A stretch of DNA of 64,000 bases from Aldehydirespirator sp965116965 (lineage in GTDB: Bacteria > Actinomycetota > Acidimicrobiia > Acidimicrobiales > Aldehydirespiratoraceae): NCBI GenBank assembly GCA_965116965.1, contig OZ220743.1, positions 1,984,001-2,048,000 on the forward strand. The letters are read 5' to 3'. The position numbers and the translations under genes are program-made. Of the stretch, positions 24,931 to 33,999 are shown in pieces (the stretch's first letter is position 1; every line of letters begins with the position of its first letter). The notes under the pieces are model-generated. The model was given only the letters and a program-made list of their open reading frames with translations, had not been told where the DNA came from and made no database searches.

Positions 24931-26133
24931 ATGACGAGTGAGCGGATCTCAAGGCGGGTCGGGGCGATCGCCCCCTCGGCCACCCTGGCGGTGACGGCCA
25001 AGGCCAGGGCGCTGCGGGCCGCGGGCGAGCGGGTCATCAGCTTCGGCGCGGGCGAGCCCGACTTCCCCACGCCTGACCACATCGTGGAGGCGGCCGTGGC
25101 CGCGTGCCGCGATCCCCAGCACCACAAGTACACCCCCGTCGGCGGCCTCGAGGATCTCCGTGAGGCGGTGGCGGTCAAGACCCGGCGCGACTCGGGCCTA
25201 AAGGTCGGCCCGGCCGACGTGCTGATCACCAACGGCGGCAAGCACGCGGTCTACAACGCCATCACGGCAGTGGTCGACGCGGGCGACGAGGTGCTGCTGC
25301 CCACCCCCTACTGGACGACCTATCCCGAGCCGATCGCCCTGTCGGGCGGCGTGACCGTGCCCGTCCTGACCTCTGCCGCCAGCGGCTTCCGGGTGAGCGT
25401 CGAGCAGCTGGAGGCGGCCCGGACGGCCCGGACCAAGGCGCTGATCTTCGTGTCGCCGTCCAACCCCACCGGCGCCGTCTACCCCCGCTCGGAGATCGAG
25501 CAGATCGGCCGCTGGGCCGCGGAGCACGGCGTCTGGGTCCTCACCGACGAGATCTACGAGCACCTCACCTACGGTGACGCCCAGCACCATTCCATGCCGG
25601 TGGTGGTCCCCGAACTTCAGGACCGCTGCATCGTGCTCAACGGCGTGGCCAAGACCTACGCCATGACCGGCTGGCGGGTGGGCTGGATGATCGGACCGTC
25701 AGACGCCATGGCCGCGGCCCGCAACCTCCAGTCCCACTGCACGTCCAACGTGTGCAACGTGGCCCAGGCCGCGGCGCTGGCCGCGGTGTCGGGGCCCCTC
25801 GACGCGGTGGTCGAGATGCGCCGCCATTTCGACCGCCGGCGCCAGACCATGCACCGGCTGCTGAGCGGGATCGAGGGGCTGGTCTGCCCCGAGCCCGAGG
25901 GCGCCTTCTACGCCTATCCCGACGCCACCGGCCTGCTGGGCCGCGACTACGGCGGCGTCCGACCGGCGACCACCCTGGAACTGGCCGACCTGCTGCTGGA
26001 TCGGGTCAAGGTGGCGGTCGTCCCCGGCGAGGCCTTCGGCGCCGGCGGCGGGCTGCGTCTGTCGTTCGCCCTCGGCGACGACGACCTGGGCGAGGGAGTG
26101 GGCCGGATGGTCGACCTGCTGGGCGGAGGCTGA
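24931..26133 (+). CDS. Class I/II aminotransferase, aspartate aminotransferase-like
   Basis: 400 residues. Fold type I with ISFGAGEPDFPTPDHI, NGGKHAVYNA, VSPSNPTGAVYP (Asn that contacts PLP), TDEIYEHLTYG, the PLP Lys in NGVAKTYAMTGWRVGW (about 240), and RLSFALGDDDL with the substrate-binding Arg. This is the bacterial aspartate/prephenate aminotransferase group. It moves the amino group between aspartate and 2-oxoglutarate or a related pair. It is leaderless, from TACGCT. Its TGA overlaps the ATG of the S9 peptidase gene by one base, so they form one operon. Confidence 0.9.
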   Translation: MTSERISRRVGAIAPSATLAVTAKARALRAAGERVISFGAGEPDFPTPDHIVEAAVAACRDPQHHKYTPVGGLEDLREAVAVKTRRDSGLKVGPADVLITNGGKHAVYNAITAVVDAGDEVLLPTPYWTTYPEPIALSGGVTVPVLTSAASGFRVSVEQLEAARTARTKALIFVSPSNPTGAVYPRSEIEQIGRWAAEHGVWVLTDEIYEHLTYGDAQHHSMPVVVPELQDRCIVLNGVAKTYAMTGWRVGWMIGPSDAMAAARNLQSHCTSNVCNVAQAAALAAVSGPLDAVVEMRRHFDRRRQTMHRLLSGIEGLVCPEPEGAFYAYPDATGLLGRDYGGVRPATTLELADLLLDRVKVAVVPGEAFGAGGGLRLSFALGDDDLGEGVGRMVDLLGGG

Positions 26134-28121
26134 TGCCCGACCCGGCGGTGGTGCCTTTCGGGGAGTGGCCGTCCCCGGTCACCGCCGCGTGCCTGGTGCA
26201 GGGAGCGGCGGGGATCTCCGAGGTGATCGCCGATCCGGTCCGCCCCTGGGTGCTCTGGTGGGCCGAGAACCGCCCCGACGAGGGTGGTCGCGCCGCGGTG
26301 ATGCGTCGCGACCTCCGCGGCGGCGAGTCTCAGGAGGTCACACCGGCGGACGCCAACGTCCGCACCCGAGTGCACGAGTACGGCGGCGGAGCCTGGTGGC
26401 CGCACGACGGGTCGCTCTACTACGCCGAGTTCGCCGACCAGCGGCTCCGGAGAATCGATCATCCGGGCGCCAAGCCACTGCTGCTGACCGCTGAGCCGCC
26501 CGAGCCGCGAGCGTGGCGGTACGCCGACGGGCGGGTCACGCCGGACGGCCGCTGGAGCGTGTGCGTTCAGGAGCGCCACGACGCCGGTGGCGAGCCGGTC
26601 AACGAGCTGGTGGCAGTGGCCACCGATGGATCCCAGCGGGTAGTCCGGTTGTGGTCGGGATCCGACTTCGTGATGACGCCCCGGGTGTCGCCCGACGGAT
26701 CGATGCTGGCCTGGATCTCGTGGGACCATCCGAACATGCCGTGGGACGCCACCCGGCTGCACGTCCATGAGCTCGGCGACGCCGAACTGGGCGCGGAGGT
26801 GCAGGTCCTGGGCCTCCGCGGGGACCGCAGCCTGTGCGAGCCCGGCTGGGATCCCGGTGCCGCCGGCGCGGAATCGAGGCTGATGGTGTGCAGCGACCAC
26901 GACGACTGGTGGGGCCTCTACGAGGTGAGCCTGGACGCCGGGTCCCTGCTGCCGGTCGTGGTGGGCGACTTCGATGTGGCCACCCCGCCCTGGGTCTTCG
27001 GAATGCAGCGCTGGGCGGCGGCCGGCGGAACGGTGGCCGCCGCAGCCGGGATGCCCGCAGGCGACCGGGTCCTGGTGGACGGCCGCGCCGTCCGGCTGAT
27101 CGACTCGTCGATGTCGTCGCTGACCATGGCCCGCAACGCCCCGGACGGCGCCGCCGTGCTGGCCTACACGGGCGCCGGCTACCGGCACGAACCGGAGGTC
27201 GCGGTGGTGCGTATCGACGGCGCCGGCCGGGCCGGCCGCAACGCGGTGCGGCCGGCCCGCGGGCTGGGCCTCGGCGCGGGCCTGCTGATCGAGCCCGAGG
27301 CCATCACCTTCCCGACCGGCGGGGGCGGATCGGCGGTTGCCCACGCCCTGTACTACCCGCCCGCCAACCCGGCCTGTGCCGGCCCGGCCGGTGATCGTCC
27401 GCCGCTGCTGGTCATGGCCCACGGAGGGCCCACGGCCGCAGCCCGCCGCCAACTCCAGCTGGGCGTCGTGTTCTGGACCTCCCGGGGGATCGCGGTGGTC
27501 GACGTGGACTACCGGGGTTCCACCGGCTACGGGCGCAGCTACCGCCGTGCCCTGGACGGCGCCTGGGGCGTGGCCGACGTGGAGGACTGCGTGGCCGCGG
27601 CCCGGTTCCTGGCCGACCGGGGCGACGTCGACCCGCAGCGGCTGATCATCCGGGGCGGGAGCGCGGGCGGCTTCACCGTGCTGGCCGCGCTGGCCCTCCA
27701 CGACACGTTCGCGGCCGGGGCCAGCCGCTACGGCATCGCGGATTTGGAGGCTCTGGCTGCCGACACCCACAAGTTCGAGTCCCGCTACCTCGACCGCCTC
27801 GTCGGCCCCTACCCGGAGGCCAGGGACGTCTACGTCGCTCGTTCCCCGATCCACCACCTCGACGGCTTCGACGCCCCGATGATCGTGCTGCAGGGCGACG
27901 AGGACGAGATCGTGCCCCCGGCCCAGTCCGAGATGATCGTCGCGGCGCTCGAGGCCAAGGGCGTGCCGGTCGCCTACCTGCTCTTCGAGGGTGAGCAGCA
28001 CGGCTTCCGCAGCGCCGACAACATTGTGACCGCGCTCGAGGCCGAACTCGCCTTCTTCGGCCGGGTCCTAGGCTTCTCGCCCGCCGACCGGCTCCCCGAC
28101 CTGGAGATCAGCGGCCTGTAG
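26133..28121 (+). CDS. S9-family prolyl oligopeptidase-like serine peptidase
   Basis: 662 residues. An N-terminal beta-propeller (about 30-390) is followed by an alpha/beta-hydrolase domain. The catalytic triad is visible: Ser in GGSAGGFTVLAAL, Asp in QGDEDEIVPP and His in GEQHGFR. HGGPTAAARRQLQLGVVFWT is the oxyanion strand and VDVDYRGSTGYGR a hallmark of the DPP IV/acylaminoacyl-peptidase branch. There is no signal peptide, so it is cytosolic and cleaves short peptides. It is coupled to the aminotransferase by TGATG. Its own TAG stop is followed 4 bases later by the family 1 element. Confidence 0.9.
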   Translation: MPDPAVVPFGEWPSPVTAACLVQGAAGISEVIADPVRPWVLWWAENRPDEGGRAAVMRRDLRGGESQEVTPADANVRTRVHEYGGGAWWPHDGSLYYAEFADQRLRRIDHPGAKPLLLTAEPPEPRAWRYADGRVTPDGRWSVCVQERHDAGGEPVNELVAVATDGSQRVVRLWSGSDFVMTPRVSPDGSMLAWISWDHPNMPWDATRLHVHELGDAELGAEVQVLGLRGDRSLCEPGWDPGAAGAESRLMVCSDHDDWWGLYEVSLDAGSLLPVVVGDFDVATPPWVFGMQRWAAAGGTVAAAAGMPAGDRVLVDGRAVRLIDSSMSSLTMARNAPDGAAVLAYTGAGYRHEPEVAVVRIDGAGRAGRNAVRPARGLGLGAGLLIEPEAITFPTGGGGSAVAHALYYPPANPACAGPAGDRPPLLVMAHGGPTAAARRQLQLGVVFWTSRGIAVVDVDYRGSTGYGRSYRRALDGAWGVADVEDCVAAARFLADRGDVDPQRLIIRGGSAGGFTVLAALALHDTFAAGASRYGIADLEALAADTHKFESRYLDRLVGPYPEARDVYVARSPIHHLDGFDAPMIVLQGDEDEIVPPAQSEMIVAALEAKGVPVAYLLFEGEQHGFRSADNIVTALEAELAFFGRVLGFSPADRLPDLEISGL

Positions 28122-28124
28122 GGC

Positions 28125-28264
28125 TAGTGTCCTGAGTCGCAAGTTCAAGCGGCTTGTTCAGACCTCCGTGAAATCTCGGGTTGGTTCTGCGCACCCAGTC
28201 CACACAAACCGCACCAAGAAAACTGGCGGCGACATCCGCAACGGATTCCTGGCTCAGGTCACTA
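28125..28264. mobile_element. MITE-like element, family 1, copy B (inverted relative to copy A)
   Basis: 140 bases, ends TAGTGTCCTGAGTC and GGCTCAGGTCACTA, reverse complement of 23324-23462. It begins 4 bases after the S9 peptidase stop. Its right TA (28263-28264) is also the left TA of the next element, so one element inserted at the end of the other. Confidence 0.85.
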
Positions 28265-28361
28265 GTGGTATGTCGTCGAAATGGCTAGGGCAGCGCGGAG
28301 GGCTCTAGCCCCAGCTTGAAATGGCTACAGACGCCCCGACCAATTCAGCGACGGACCACTA
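28263..28361. mobile_element. MITE-like element, family 3, complete copy
   Basis: 99 bases with inverted ends TAGTGGTATGTCGTCGAAAT and ATTCAGCGACGGACCACTA (about 18 of 23 matched). It is non-coding, with a small internal palindrome GGGCTCTAGCCC. The right TA and adjoining bases form the TAG stop of the small membrane protein gene on the minus strand. A solo end of the same family lies at 19942-19968. Confidence 0.75.
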
Positions 28362-28637
28362 GTCCTTGTCGCTGCCTGTCGCGTCCTTGTCGCTGCCTGT
28401 CGCGGCGTCGGCAGTCTCAGAGCCGTCGTCGCCATCGTCCGGCGCGGCTTCGGCATCGTCAGAGTCCTCCACCGGTTGGCCGTTCTGGGCTGCGGTCTCG
28501 GCGATGGTGGGCCAGGACGACTCGTCCACGTCGGATCTGCGCCGGCGCATCAACACCAGCCGGCCCACGCCGACCAGGGCGCCTGCGACGGCACCGAACT
28601 TGAGTAGGCGAAGGGCCCGGGGAAGGAGGCTTGACAT
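28359..28637 (-). CDS. Small single-span membrane protein with acidic tail
   Basis: 92 residues. One hydrophobic segment near the N-terminus (LLKFGAVAGALVGVGRLVLM) is followed by RRRRSD, so the N-terminus is probably outside or inserted as a signal anchor, with the tail inside. The rest is very acidic. The last 14 residues repeat ATGSDKD twice from a perfect 21-base tandem repeat (28363-28404). The TAG stop comes from the element end, so the original C-terminus may have been different. The function is unknown. Confidence 0.6.
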   Translation of the reverse strand: MSSLLPRALRLLKFGAVAGALVGVGRLVLMRRRRSDVDESSWPTIAETAAQNGQPVEDSDDAEAAPDDGDDGSETADAATGSDKDATGSDKD

Positions 28638-28675
28638 ATCCGCAGCCTACCGCCCGAGGTTTCAGATACTGACGG

Positions 28676-30997
28676 CTATTGCAACTCCAGGGCCGCCAGC
28701 CGCTCGAGGGTCTGCAGGTCGTTGACATGGAGCCGGGCAGGGGACTGGCCGTCGAAGGAGCCCCGGCCCTTGAAGCCCAGCGTCCACAACTCGTCGTCGA
28801 TGACGATGCTCCGCACGATCACGTTGGGCGAGTCGCCGAGCCAGCAGATCGAGATGGCCTCATCGCCTCGGAGCAGTCCCAGCCTCTCGGCCTCGTCCAC
28901 GAAGAACGGCTCGTGGTGGCACTCGAAGCCGGTCATGCCGACCTCGCCGGGCTCGCAGGCCAGCACCGCGGTGCCGTAGTCGTCGGAGACCATGTACTCG
29001 ATCTCGGTGGTGAAGTCCTCCATGTCGGTGGACGGCAGATCCGCCGGGGTGAGCTCGCGGCAGTCGGTCCGGCCCGGTTCGGCGCCCTCGATCACATGGT
29101 CGACCCGGCCCGCCTCGGTGATGGTGCCGTCGGCCACCCGCAGCACCACCGCGCCGGACCACTCGTTCCACACCGTGACCGGTATGACCGCCAGTTCCTC
29201 GGGAGCCCACCACAGGAAGGCCCGGTGGTCCCAGCCGACGTCGTTCCAGCCGTCGGGGGCGGTCCACACCGCCACCTCCAGGGGTTCGGTCAGGTCGCTC
29301 ACGTCGAACAGCGACGCCTTGGCCCCGGTGACCCGGCCCTCGTCGTCGGCGTCGGAGCCCACTCCCAGCACCAGCGTGTCGCTGATGGGGTGCAGGTAGC
29401 TGGAGAAGCCGGGGATCTTCAGCTCGCCCAGGATCCGGGGGTCGGTCGGGTCCGACAGGTCGATGGTGTAGAAGGGATCGATCTGGCGGAACGTCACCAC
29501 ATAGCCGATGTCGCCCACGAAGCGCACCGACTGGACGTCCTCGCCCCGGCCGATGTCGCCCACGCTGCCGACCTCCACCAGGACGTCGCCGTCGGTGCTC
29601 AGCACCCGAACCTGGCTCTCGGACTCCTCACCCCACGGATCGCCGACGGTCGTCACGATGCGCAGGTAGCCGTCGTGCTCCGACAGCGAGAACTGGTTGC
29701 GGATCACGCCCAGAACCTCGCCGGAGGACGCGTAGGCGGCCGCGTCGCCGCTGACGTCGAAGCGGTGGACGCTGGTGCGGCGCCGGCTCCAGGCCTGGCG
29801 CCAGCCGTCGGCGTCCCAGTCGTCCTCGCCCCCGAACTCGTCGGGGTCGAGCCAACGGGTGGTGGAAACGTAGAGCGACCCGGTCGACGCGTAGACGGTG
29901 TCGCCGGGCGCCATCACCGCGGTCGATGACGACGGGTCGAAGCCGCCGCTGATGGGCACGCTGATCACGGTGGTGACCCCGAAGCCGGAGAACACCGACG
30001 GGGCGTGCACGTCGTCGCAGGGCACCATCAGCGATCCCGTCGAGCTGTCGGCCGATCCGAGCGTGTAGTGGGGCAGCCAGTCGTCGAGGGTCGAGTTGAG
30101 GACCGCGGCCCGGTTGGCCGCCTCGGCCACGTCGGTGGCGGACTCGTTCTGGGGGAACACGAACGGGAAGTTCCACTGGGGGTCGTAGCGCATTATCACG
30201 TGGGCGGTGCCGCCGACGCCGCGGGCGCTGATGTAGCTGCCCTGCACACCGACGGTCTCGATGATCCGGGGCGCGCCGCTCACGTCGATGCGCTGGAGCA
30301 CGGTCTCGGAGCCGTCGCCCGACTCGCTGTGGGAGCGGGTGATCAGCAGCAGGCCGTCGCCGTCGATGAACAGTTCCCGTCCCCAGCCGTCGGCCACCGC
30401 GACCGAGCCGACGGAGCGGCGACTGGCCGCGTCGACCACCACCAGCCGGCCCGACGACAGCGTGAAGATCCTGCGGCCGTCCGTCTTGACGATGTCGGCC
30501 TCGTCCACCCCGGCCTCCTGGACGTTGGTGCCCGAGAAGTCCACGCCCTCGACGGGAGCCGCGCTCGGAGCCGCGGGCTCGGCGGCGGCCGTGGCCTCCA
30601 CGGCCATGTCCATGTCGTCGCCGCCGCGACGCGCGCCCACGGGACCGAACCAGCCGCCCTGGTCGAATCCCCACGGTCCGACCCTGGCCGAGTACTCGTC
30701 GCGCAGGTGGTCGAGCAGCGTGTCGCAGCCGTCGAACCGCACCAGCCCCGCGGTCAGGATCACATCCTCGGGCCCGAGATCGATCACGGTCGGATCGCCG
30801 TCGGTGCTGCCGGGCGTGTCCGTGCCTGCCCCGTCGTCGGTGCTGCCGGGCGTGTCCGTGCCTGCCCCGCCGTCGCCGTCGGTGCCGGTCGAAGGCTCGG
30901 CGGAGCCGGAGATCCCTGGCCCTCCCCTGGAGCTGTCGCCTCCGCACGAGGCAGCTACGAGCAGGAAGCTGAGAGCGAGGATGAGTGTCTTCCGCAT
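28676..30997 (-). CDS. Beta-propeller lipoprotein (PF09826-like)
   Basis: 773 residues from ATG at 30997, with AAAGG before it. The signal peptide RKTLILALSFLLVAASC has a lipobox, so the protein is lipid-anchored outside the cell. A Gly/Ser/Thr/Asp-rich stretch (including GTDTPGST twice) links to a long beta-propeller domain. The NVQEAGVDEADIVKTDGRRI motif near residue 165 is the hallmark of the 'Beta propeller domain' family, which also occurs with SbsA-like repeats. Its role is unknown; partners in the envelope are likely. It is a single gene, followed only by the small membrane protein. Confidence 0.85.
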   Translation of the reverse strand: MRKTLILALSFLLVAASCGGDSSRGGPGISGSAEPSTGTDGDGGAGTDTPGSTDDGAGTDTPGSTDGDPTVIDLGPEDVILTAGLVRFDGCDTLLDHLRDEYSARVGPWGFDQGGWFGPVGARRGGDDMDMAVEATAAAEPAAPSAAPVEGVDFSGTNVQEAGVDEADIVKTDGRRIFTLSSGRLVVVDAASRRSVGSVAVADGWGRELFIDGDGLLLITRSHSESGDGSETVLQRIDVSGAPRIIETVGVQGSYISARGVGGTAHVIMRYDPQWNFPFVFPQNESATDVAEAANRAAVLNSTLDDWLPHYTLGSADSSTGSLMVPCDDVHAPSVFSGFGVTTVISVPISGGFDPSSSTAVMAPGDTVYASTGSLYVSTTRWLDPDEFGGEDDWDADGWRQAWSRRRTSVHRFDVSGDAAAYASSGEVLGVIRNQFSLSEHDGYLRIVTTVGDPWGEESESQVRVLSTDGDVLVEVGSVGDIGRGEDVQSVRFVGDIGYVVTFRQIDPFYTIDLSDPTDPRILGELKIPGFSSYLHPISDTLVLGVGSDADDEGRVTGAKASLFDVSDLTEPLEVAVWTAPDGWNDVGWDHRAFLWWAPEELAVIPVTVWNEWSGAVVLRVADGTITEAGRVDHVIEGAEPGRTDCRELTPADLPSTDMEDFTTEIEYMVSDDYGTAVLACEPGEVGMTGFECHHEPFFVDEAERLGLLRGDEAISICWLGDSPNVIVRSIVIDDELWTLGFKGRGSFDGQSPARLHVNDLQTLERLAALELQ

Positions 30998-31123
30998 GGC
31001 GGCCTGGCCTTTCGTCGCGCGCACCCGCCGGCACGCGTTCGATTTCGAGGGATACGACGTTGCTGCTTGCGCCGCGGTTCCCGAGTTCGCTCCGATTCTC
31101 GCAGAGGGGTCGGACATCACTCC

Positions 31124-31717
31124 CTATGGGGCCGCGGGCAGCCAGGGGAGGCGTCGTCGCTCGTAGTCGTCGATGGCTCCTGTGTGGCGCAGTGTGAGCC
31201 CGATGTCGTCGAGGCCGTCGAGGAACCGCTGCTGGGTGGAGGCCTCCATACCGAACCCGGCCTCGAACCCGATGGCCGGCGCCTCCACGGTGAGCCGCTC
31301 CACATCGACGGTGATCTCCAGGCCGGGGTCGGCCTGCACGGCGGCCATCAACTCCGCGGCCGCCGCTGCCGGGATCTGGGCCGGGACCAGCCCGTTCTTG
31401 GTGCAGTTGTTGCGGAATATGTCGGCGAAGCGGGGGCTGATCACCGCGTCGAAGCCGTACTGCTGGATGGCCCACACCGCGTGCTCCCGTGAGGAGCCGG
31501 TGCCGAAGTTGGTCCCGGCCAGCAGGATGGTCGCGCCGGCATAGCGCTCGTCGTCGAGGACGAAGTCGCGGCTGTCGCGCCACTCCGAGAACAGGCCCTT
31601 CTCGAAGCCGGTGCGCGACACCTGCTTGAGCCAGTCCGACGGGATGATCTGGTCGGTGTCCACGTCGCTGCGGTCCAGCGGCGCCGCGGTGCCCGTCACC
31701 ACCCGGGTCGCCTTCAT
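31124..31717 (-). CDS. leuD: 3-isopropylmalate dehydratase small subunit
   Basis: 197 residues. The swivel domain begins with RSDVDTDQIIPSDWLK and contains AGTNFGTGSSREHAVWAIQ, the substrate-loop signature of LeuD. With LeuC it isomerises 2- to 3-isopropylmalate in leucine synthesis (and the methyl analogue in the citramalate route). It lies 37 bases after leuC on the same strand and is probably co-transcribed. Confidence 0.95.
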   Translation of the reverse strand: MKATRVVTGTAAPLDRSDVDTDQIIPSDWLKQVSRTGFEKGLFSEWRDSRDFVLDDERYAGATILLAGTNFGTGSSREHAVWAIQQYGFDAVISPRFADIFRNNCTKNGLVPAQIPAAAAAELMAAVQADPGLEITVDVERLTVEAPAIGFEAGFGMEASTQQRFLDGLDDIGLTLRHTGAIDDYERRRLPWLPAAP

Positions 31718-31754
31718 GGCCGCGACCGGAGCGCGGCGTCGAGGCCTGCCTTCA

Positions 31755-33161
31755 TCACAGGTCCCCGGGGGCGGCGAAGCGACCGGCGACGGCGGTGGCC
31801 GCGGCCACTGCGGGCGACACCAGATGGGTGCGCCCGCCTCGGCCCTGGCGGCCCTCGAAGTTGCGGTTCGACGTGCTGGCCGCCCGCTCGCCGACAGTCA
31901 GCTTGTCGGGGTTCATGGCCAGGCACATCGAGCATCCCGGCTCGCGCCAGTCGAACCCGGCCGCCCGGAAGATCTCCGGCAGCCCCTCGGCCTCGGCCTG
32001 GGCTTTGACCTGGCCTGAGCCCGGCACCACCAGGGTGCGCACCCCGTCGGCCACCCGGCGGCCGGCCACCACCGACGCCGCGGCCCGCAGATCCTCGATC
32101 CGGCTGTTCGTGCACGAGCCGATGAACACGGCGTCCACCGCGACGTCGCGCATCGGAGTCGAAGCCGCCAGCCCCATGTAGTCGAGAGCCCGAGATGCGG
32201 CCTCGCGCCGGGCCGGCTCCTCGAAGCTGTCGGGGGCGGGGACCTCGCCGTCCAGCGGCACCGATTGGGCGGGATTGGTGCCCCAGGTCACCATGGGGGA
32301 GATCCTGGCGCCGTCGAGGGTGACCTCGACGTCGAATGAGGCGGCGTCGTCGGTCCGCAGGGTGCGCCAGTCGGCCACCGCTCTCTCCCACAGGTCGTCC
32401 ACTGGCGCCTGCTCGCGGCCTCGCAGGTATTCGAAGGTGGCGTCGTCGGGGGCGATCAGCCCCGCCTTGGCGCCGGCCTCGATGGACATGTTGCACACCG
32501 TCATGCGGCCCTCCATCGACAGCGCTTCGATCACCGGCCCCCGGTACTCGATGATCCGTCCCACTCCGCCGGTGGTGCCGATGCGGCCGATGATGGCCAG
32601 GATCACGTCCTTGGCGCTGGAGCCGGAGGCCAGGGTTCCCTCCACGGTCACCGCCATGGTGCCCGGCCGCATCTGGGGCAGGGTCTGGGTGGCCAGCACG
32701 TGCTCCACCTCGCTGGTGCCGATGCCGAAGGCGATCGCGCCGAAGGCCCCGTGGGTGGACGTGTGGGAGTCGCCGCACACGATGGTCATGCCTGGCTGGG
32801 TGAGGCCCTGCTCGGGCCCGATCACGTGGACGATGCCCTGCTTGGCGTGGCCCATCGGGTAGTTGGTGATGCCGAACTCGTCGGCGTTGCGTCGCAACGT
32901 CTCGACCTGGGTGCGGCTGACCGCATCCGCGATCGGCTGGTCGATGTCGGCAGTGGGGACGTTGTGGTCCTCGGTGGCCACGGTCAGGTCGGGTCGTCGC
33001 ACGCCGCGCCCCGAGAGCCGCAACCCGTCGAAGGCCTGCGGCGAGGTGACTTCGTGCACCAGGTGAAGGTCGATGTAGAGCAGGTCGGGCTCGCCGTCGC
33101 CGCCGCGGGCCACCGTGTGGCGGTCCCAGATCTTCTCGCTCAGCGTCTGCGGCTCAGTCAC
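31755..33161 (-). CDS. leuC: 3-isopropylmalate dehydratase large subunit
   Basis: 468 residues from GTG, full length. The aconitase-type [4Fe-4S] ligands are in FIGSCTNSRIEDL (near 347) and EPGCSMCLAMNPD (near 407-412), with VCGDSHTSTHGAFGA upstream. It forms LeuCD with the next gene. The start is probably leaderless: TAGTAT lies 7 bases before the GTG. In this organism LeuCD also serves the citramalate pathway to isoleucine, since cimA is present at 36057. Confidence 0.95.
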   Translation of the reverse strand: MTEPQTLSEKIWDRHTVARGGDGEPDLLYIDLHLVHEVTSPQAFDGLRLSGRGVRRPDLTVATEDHNVPTADIDQPIADAVSRTQVETLRRNADEFGITNYPMGHAKQGIVHVIGPEQGLTQPGMTIVCGDSHTSTHGAFGAIAFGIGTSEVEHVLATQTLPQMRPGTMAVTVEGTLASGSSAKDVILAIIGRIGTTGGVGRIIEYRGPVIEALSMEGRMTVCNMSIEAGAKAGLIAPDDATFEYLRGREQAPVDDLWERAVADWRTLRTDDAASFDVEVTLDGARISPMVTWGTNPAQSVPLDGEVPAPDSFEEPARREAASRALDYMGLAASTPMRDVAVDAVFIGSCTNSRIEDLRAAASVVAGRRVADGVRTLVVPGSGQVKAQAEAEGLPEIFRAAGFDWREPGCSMCLAMNPDKLTVGERAASTSNRNFEGRQGRGGRTHLVSPAVAAATAVAGRFAAPGDL

Positions 33162-33168
33162 GGTTTCG

Positions 33169-33174
33169 ATACTA
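33169..33174 (-). promoter_or_regulatory. -10 box of leuCD
   Basis: TAGTAT on the minus strand, then 7 bases, then the GTG of leuC. A leaderless transcript is predicted. Confidence 0.55.
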
Positions 33175-33183
33175 CGCAGGGGC

Positions 33184-33333
33184 TCAGCCGTCGCGGCCGG
33201 TGATCACTGCCGGCGGGGAATCATCGGTTGCCGCATCCCAGACCGTCAGTGTCACGGCCATGCCCAGCAGCAGGGCGCCCACCACCAGGGCGATCCGCGC
33301 CCACCGCAGCGTGCGGGGCGGACCGGCGTCCAC
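33184..33333 (-). CDS. Small single-pass membrane protein
   Basis: 49 residues from GTG at 33333. It reads VDAGPPRTLRWARIALVVGA then LLLGMAVTLTVWDAATDD and ends in a short polar tail. One strong hydrophobic helix with Arg on the N-terminal side predicts an N-in anchor. The stop lies 22 bases before the leuC start on the same strand. No relative is recognised. Codon-position GC looks gene-like, but the frame is short. Confidence 0.45.
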   Translation of the reverse strand: MDAGPPRTLRWARIALVVGALLLGMAVTLTVWDAATDDSPPAVITGRDG

Positions 33334-33389
33334 CGGTCAGAGGCCGAGCGGACCGGGCGAGAATCGCGGGGTACTACGCGTCTCGCAGA

Positions 33390-33466
33390 GCGAGGCCGTG
33401 GCCCGAGCGGCCCGTGAGCGAAGCGAACAAGAGCGGGAGTCACCACGCCTCGCCGCGAGGCGGTGG
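33390..33466 (+). repeat. Dispersed intergenic repeat, copy 4
   Basis: 33390-33443 repeats the GAGGCCGTGGCCCGAGCGGC core ending GAACAAGAGCGGGAG. It is followed by a strong hairpin at 33443-33466 (CCACGCCTCG, 3-base loop, CGAGGCGGTGG). The hairpin lies 20 bases beyond the stop of greA on the minus strand and could end that transcript, as in copy 1. Confidence 0.8.
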
Positions 33467-33486
33467 CGAACTGTCCCCGCTCGCAC

Positions 33487-33963
33487 TCAGGACACCTCCA
33501 CGACGGTGACCTTCTGGCGGCCGCCGGGAGAGTCGAACTCGACGGCGTCTCCCTCGGCCGCGCCCAGCAGTGCCTCGCCCATCGGCGATCCCGGTGACAC
33601 TACGACAACGTCGTCCTGTCGCTCCTCGATCACTCCGACCAGGAAGCGCTCGGGCTCGTCGTCGCCGTCGTAGAGGACGGTCACCACCGATCCAAGCATC
33701 ACCCCGAAGTCACCGTCGGCGCCGTTGCCGGCATCGATGATCTCCGCGTTGGTCAGGATCCGGGCGAGATGGACGATGCGGCCCTCCAGCTTGGCCTGCT
33801 CCTCCTTCGCCGCGTGGTAGTCGCCGTTCTCCGACAGGTCGCCCAGCTTGCGGGCGGCTTCAATCTTGTCGGCTATCTCGATGCGGCCCCGAGTGGTGAG
33901 TTCCTGCAGCTCAGCGCTCAGCCGATCGTGCGCGGCCTGCGAGAGGTGATGAGCATCGGGCAT
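33487..33963 (-). CDS. greA: Transcription elongation factor GreA
   Basis: 158 residues. The N-terminal coiled coil carries the conserved acidic tip in ARKLGDLSENGDYHAAKEEQ (the D and E that enter the RNA polymerase secondary channel). The C-terminal FKBP-like domain ends VSPGSPMGEALLGAAEGDAVEF. It rescues backtracked polymerase by transcript cleavage. It is leaderless: TAGATT lies 6 bases before the ATG. Its promoter is 18 bases from the divergent leuB leader promoter. Confidence 0.95.
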   Translation of the reverse strand: MPDAHHLSQAAHDRLSAELQELTTRGRIEIADKIEAARKLGDLSENGDYHAAKEEQAKLEGRIVHLARILTNAEIIDAGNGADGDFGVMLGSVVTVLYDGDDEPERFLVGVIEERQDDVVVVSPGSPMGEALLGAAEGDAVEFDSPGGRQKVTVVEVS

Positions 33964-33969
33964 CGCACC

Positions 33970-33975
33970 AATCTA
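33970..33975 (-). promoter_or_regulatory. -10 box of greA
   Basis: TAGATT on the minus strand, 6 bases before the ATG of greA, diverging from the leader promoter at 33988. Confidence 0.6.
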
Positions 33976-33987
33976 CCGCCCTCGGGT

Positions 33988-33993
33988 TATGCT
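33988..33993 (+). promoter_or_regulatory. -10 box of the leuB-ilvE-cimA leader transcript
   Basis: TATGCT fits TANNNT and is followed by 6 bases and GTG at 34000, so the predicted first base of the mRNA is the first base of the leader peptide. Confidence 0.6.
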
Positions 33994-33999
33994 GATGCC

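Noticed and set aside
24612..25241. N-terminal extension of SerC
   Set aside because: It is the translated dispersed repeat plus the antisense of the aminotransferase start; SerC-like sequence begins at 24611.
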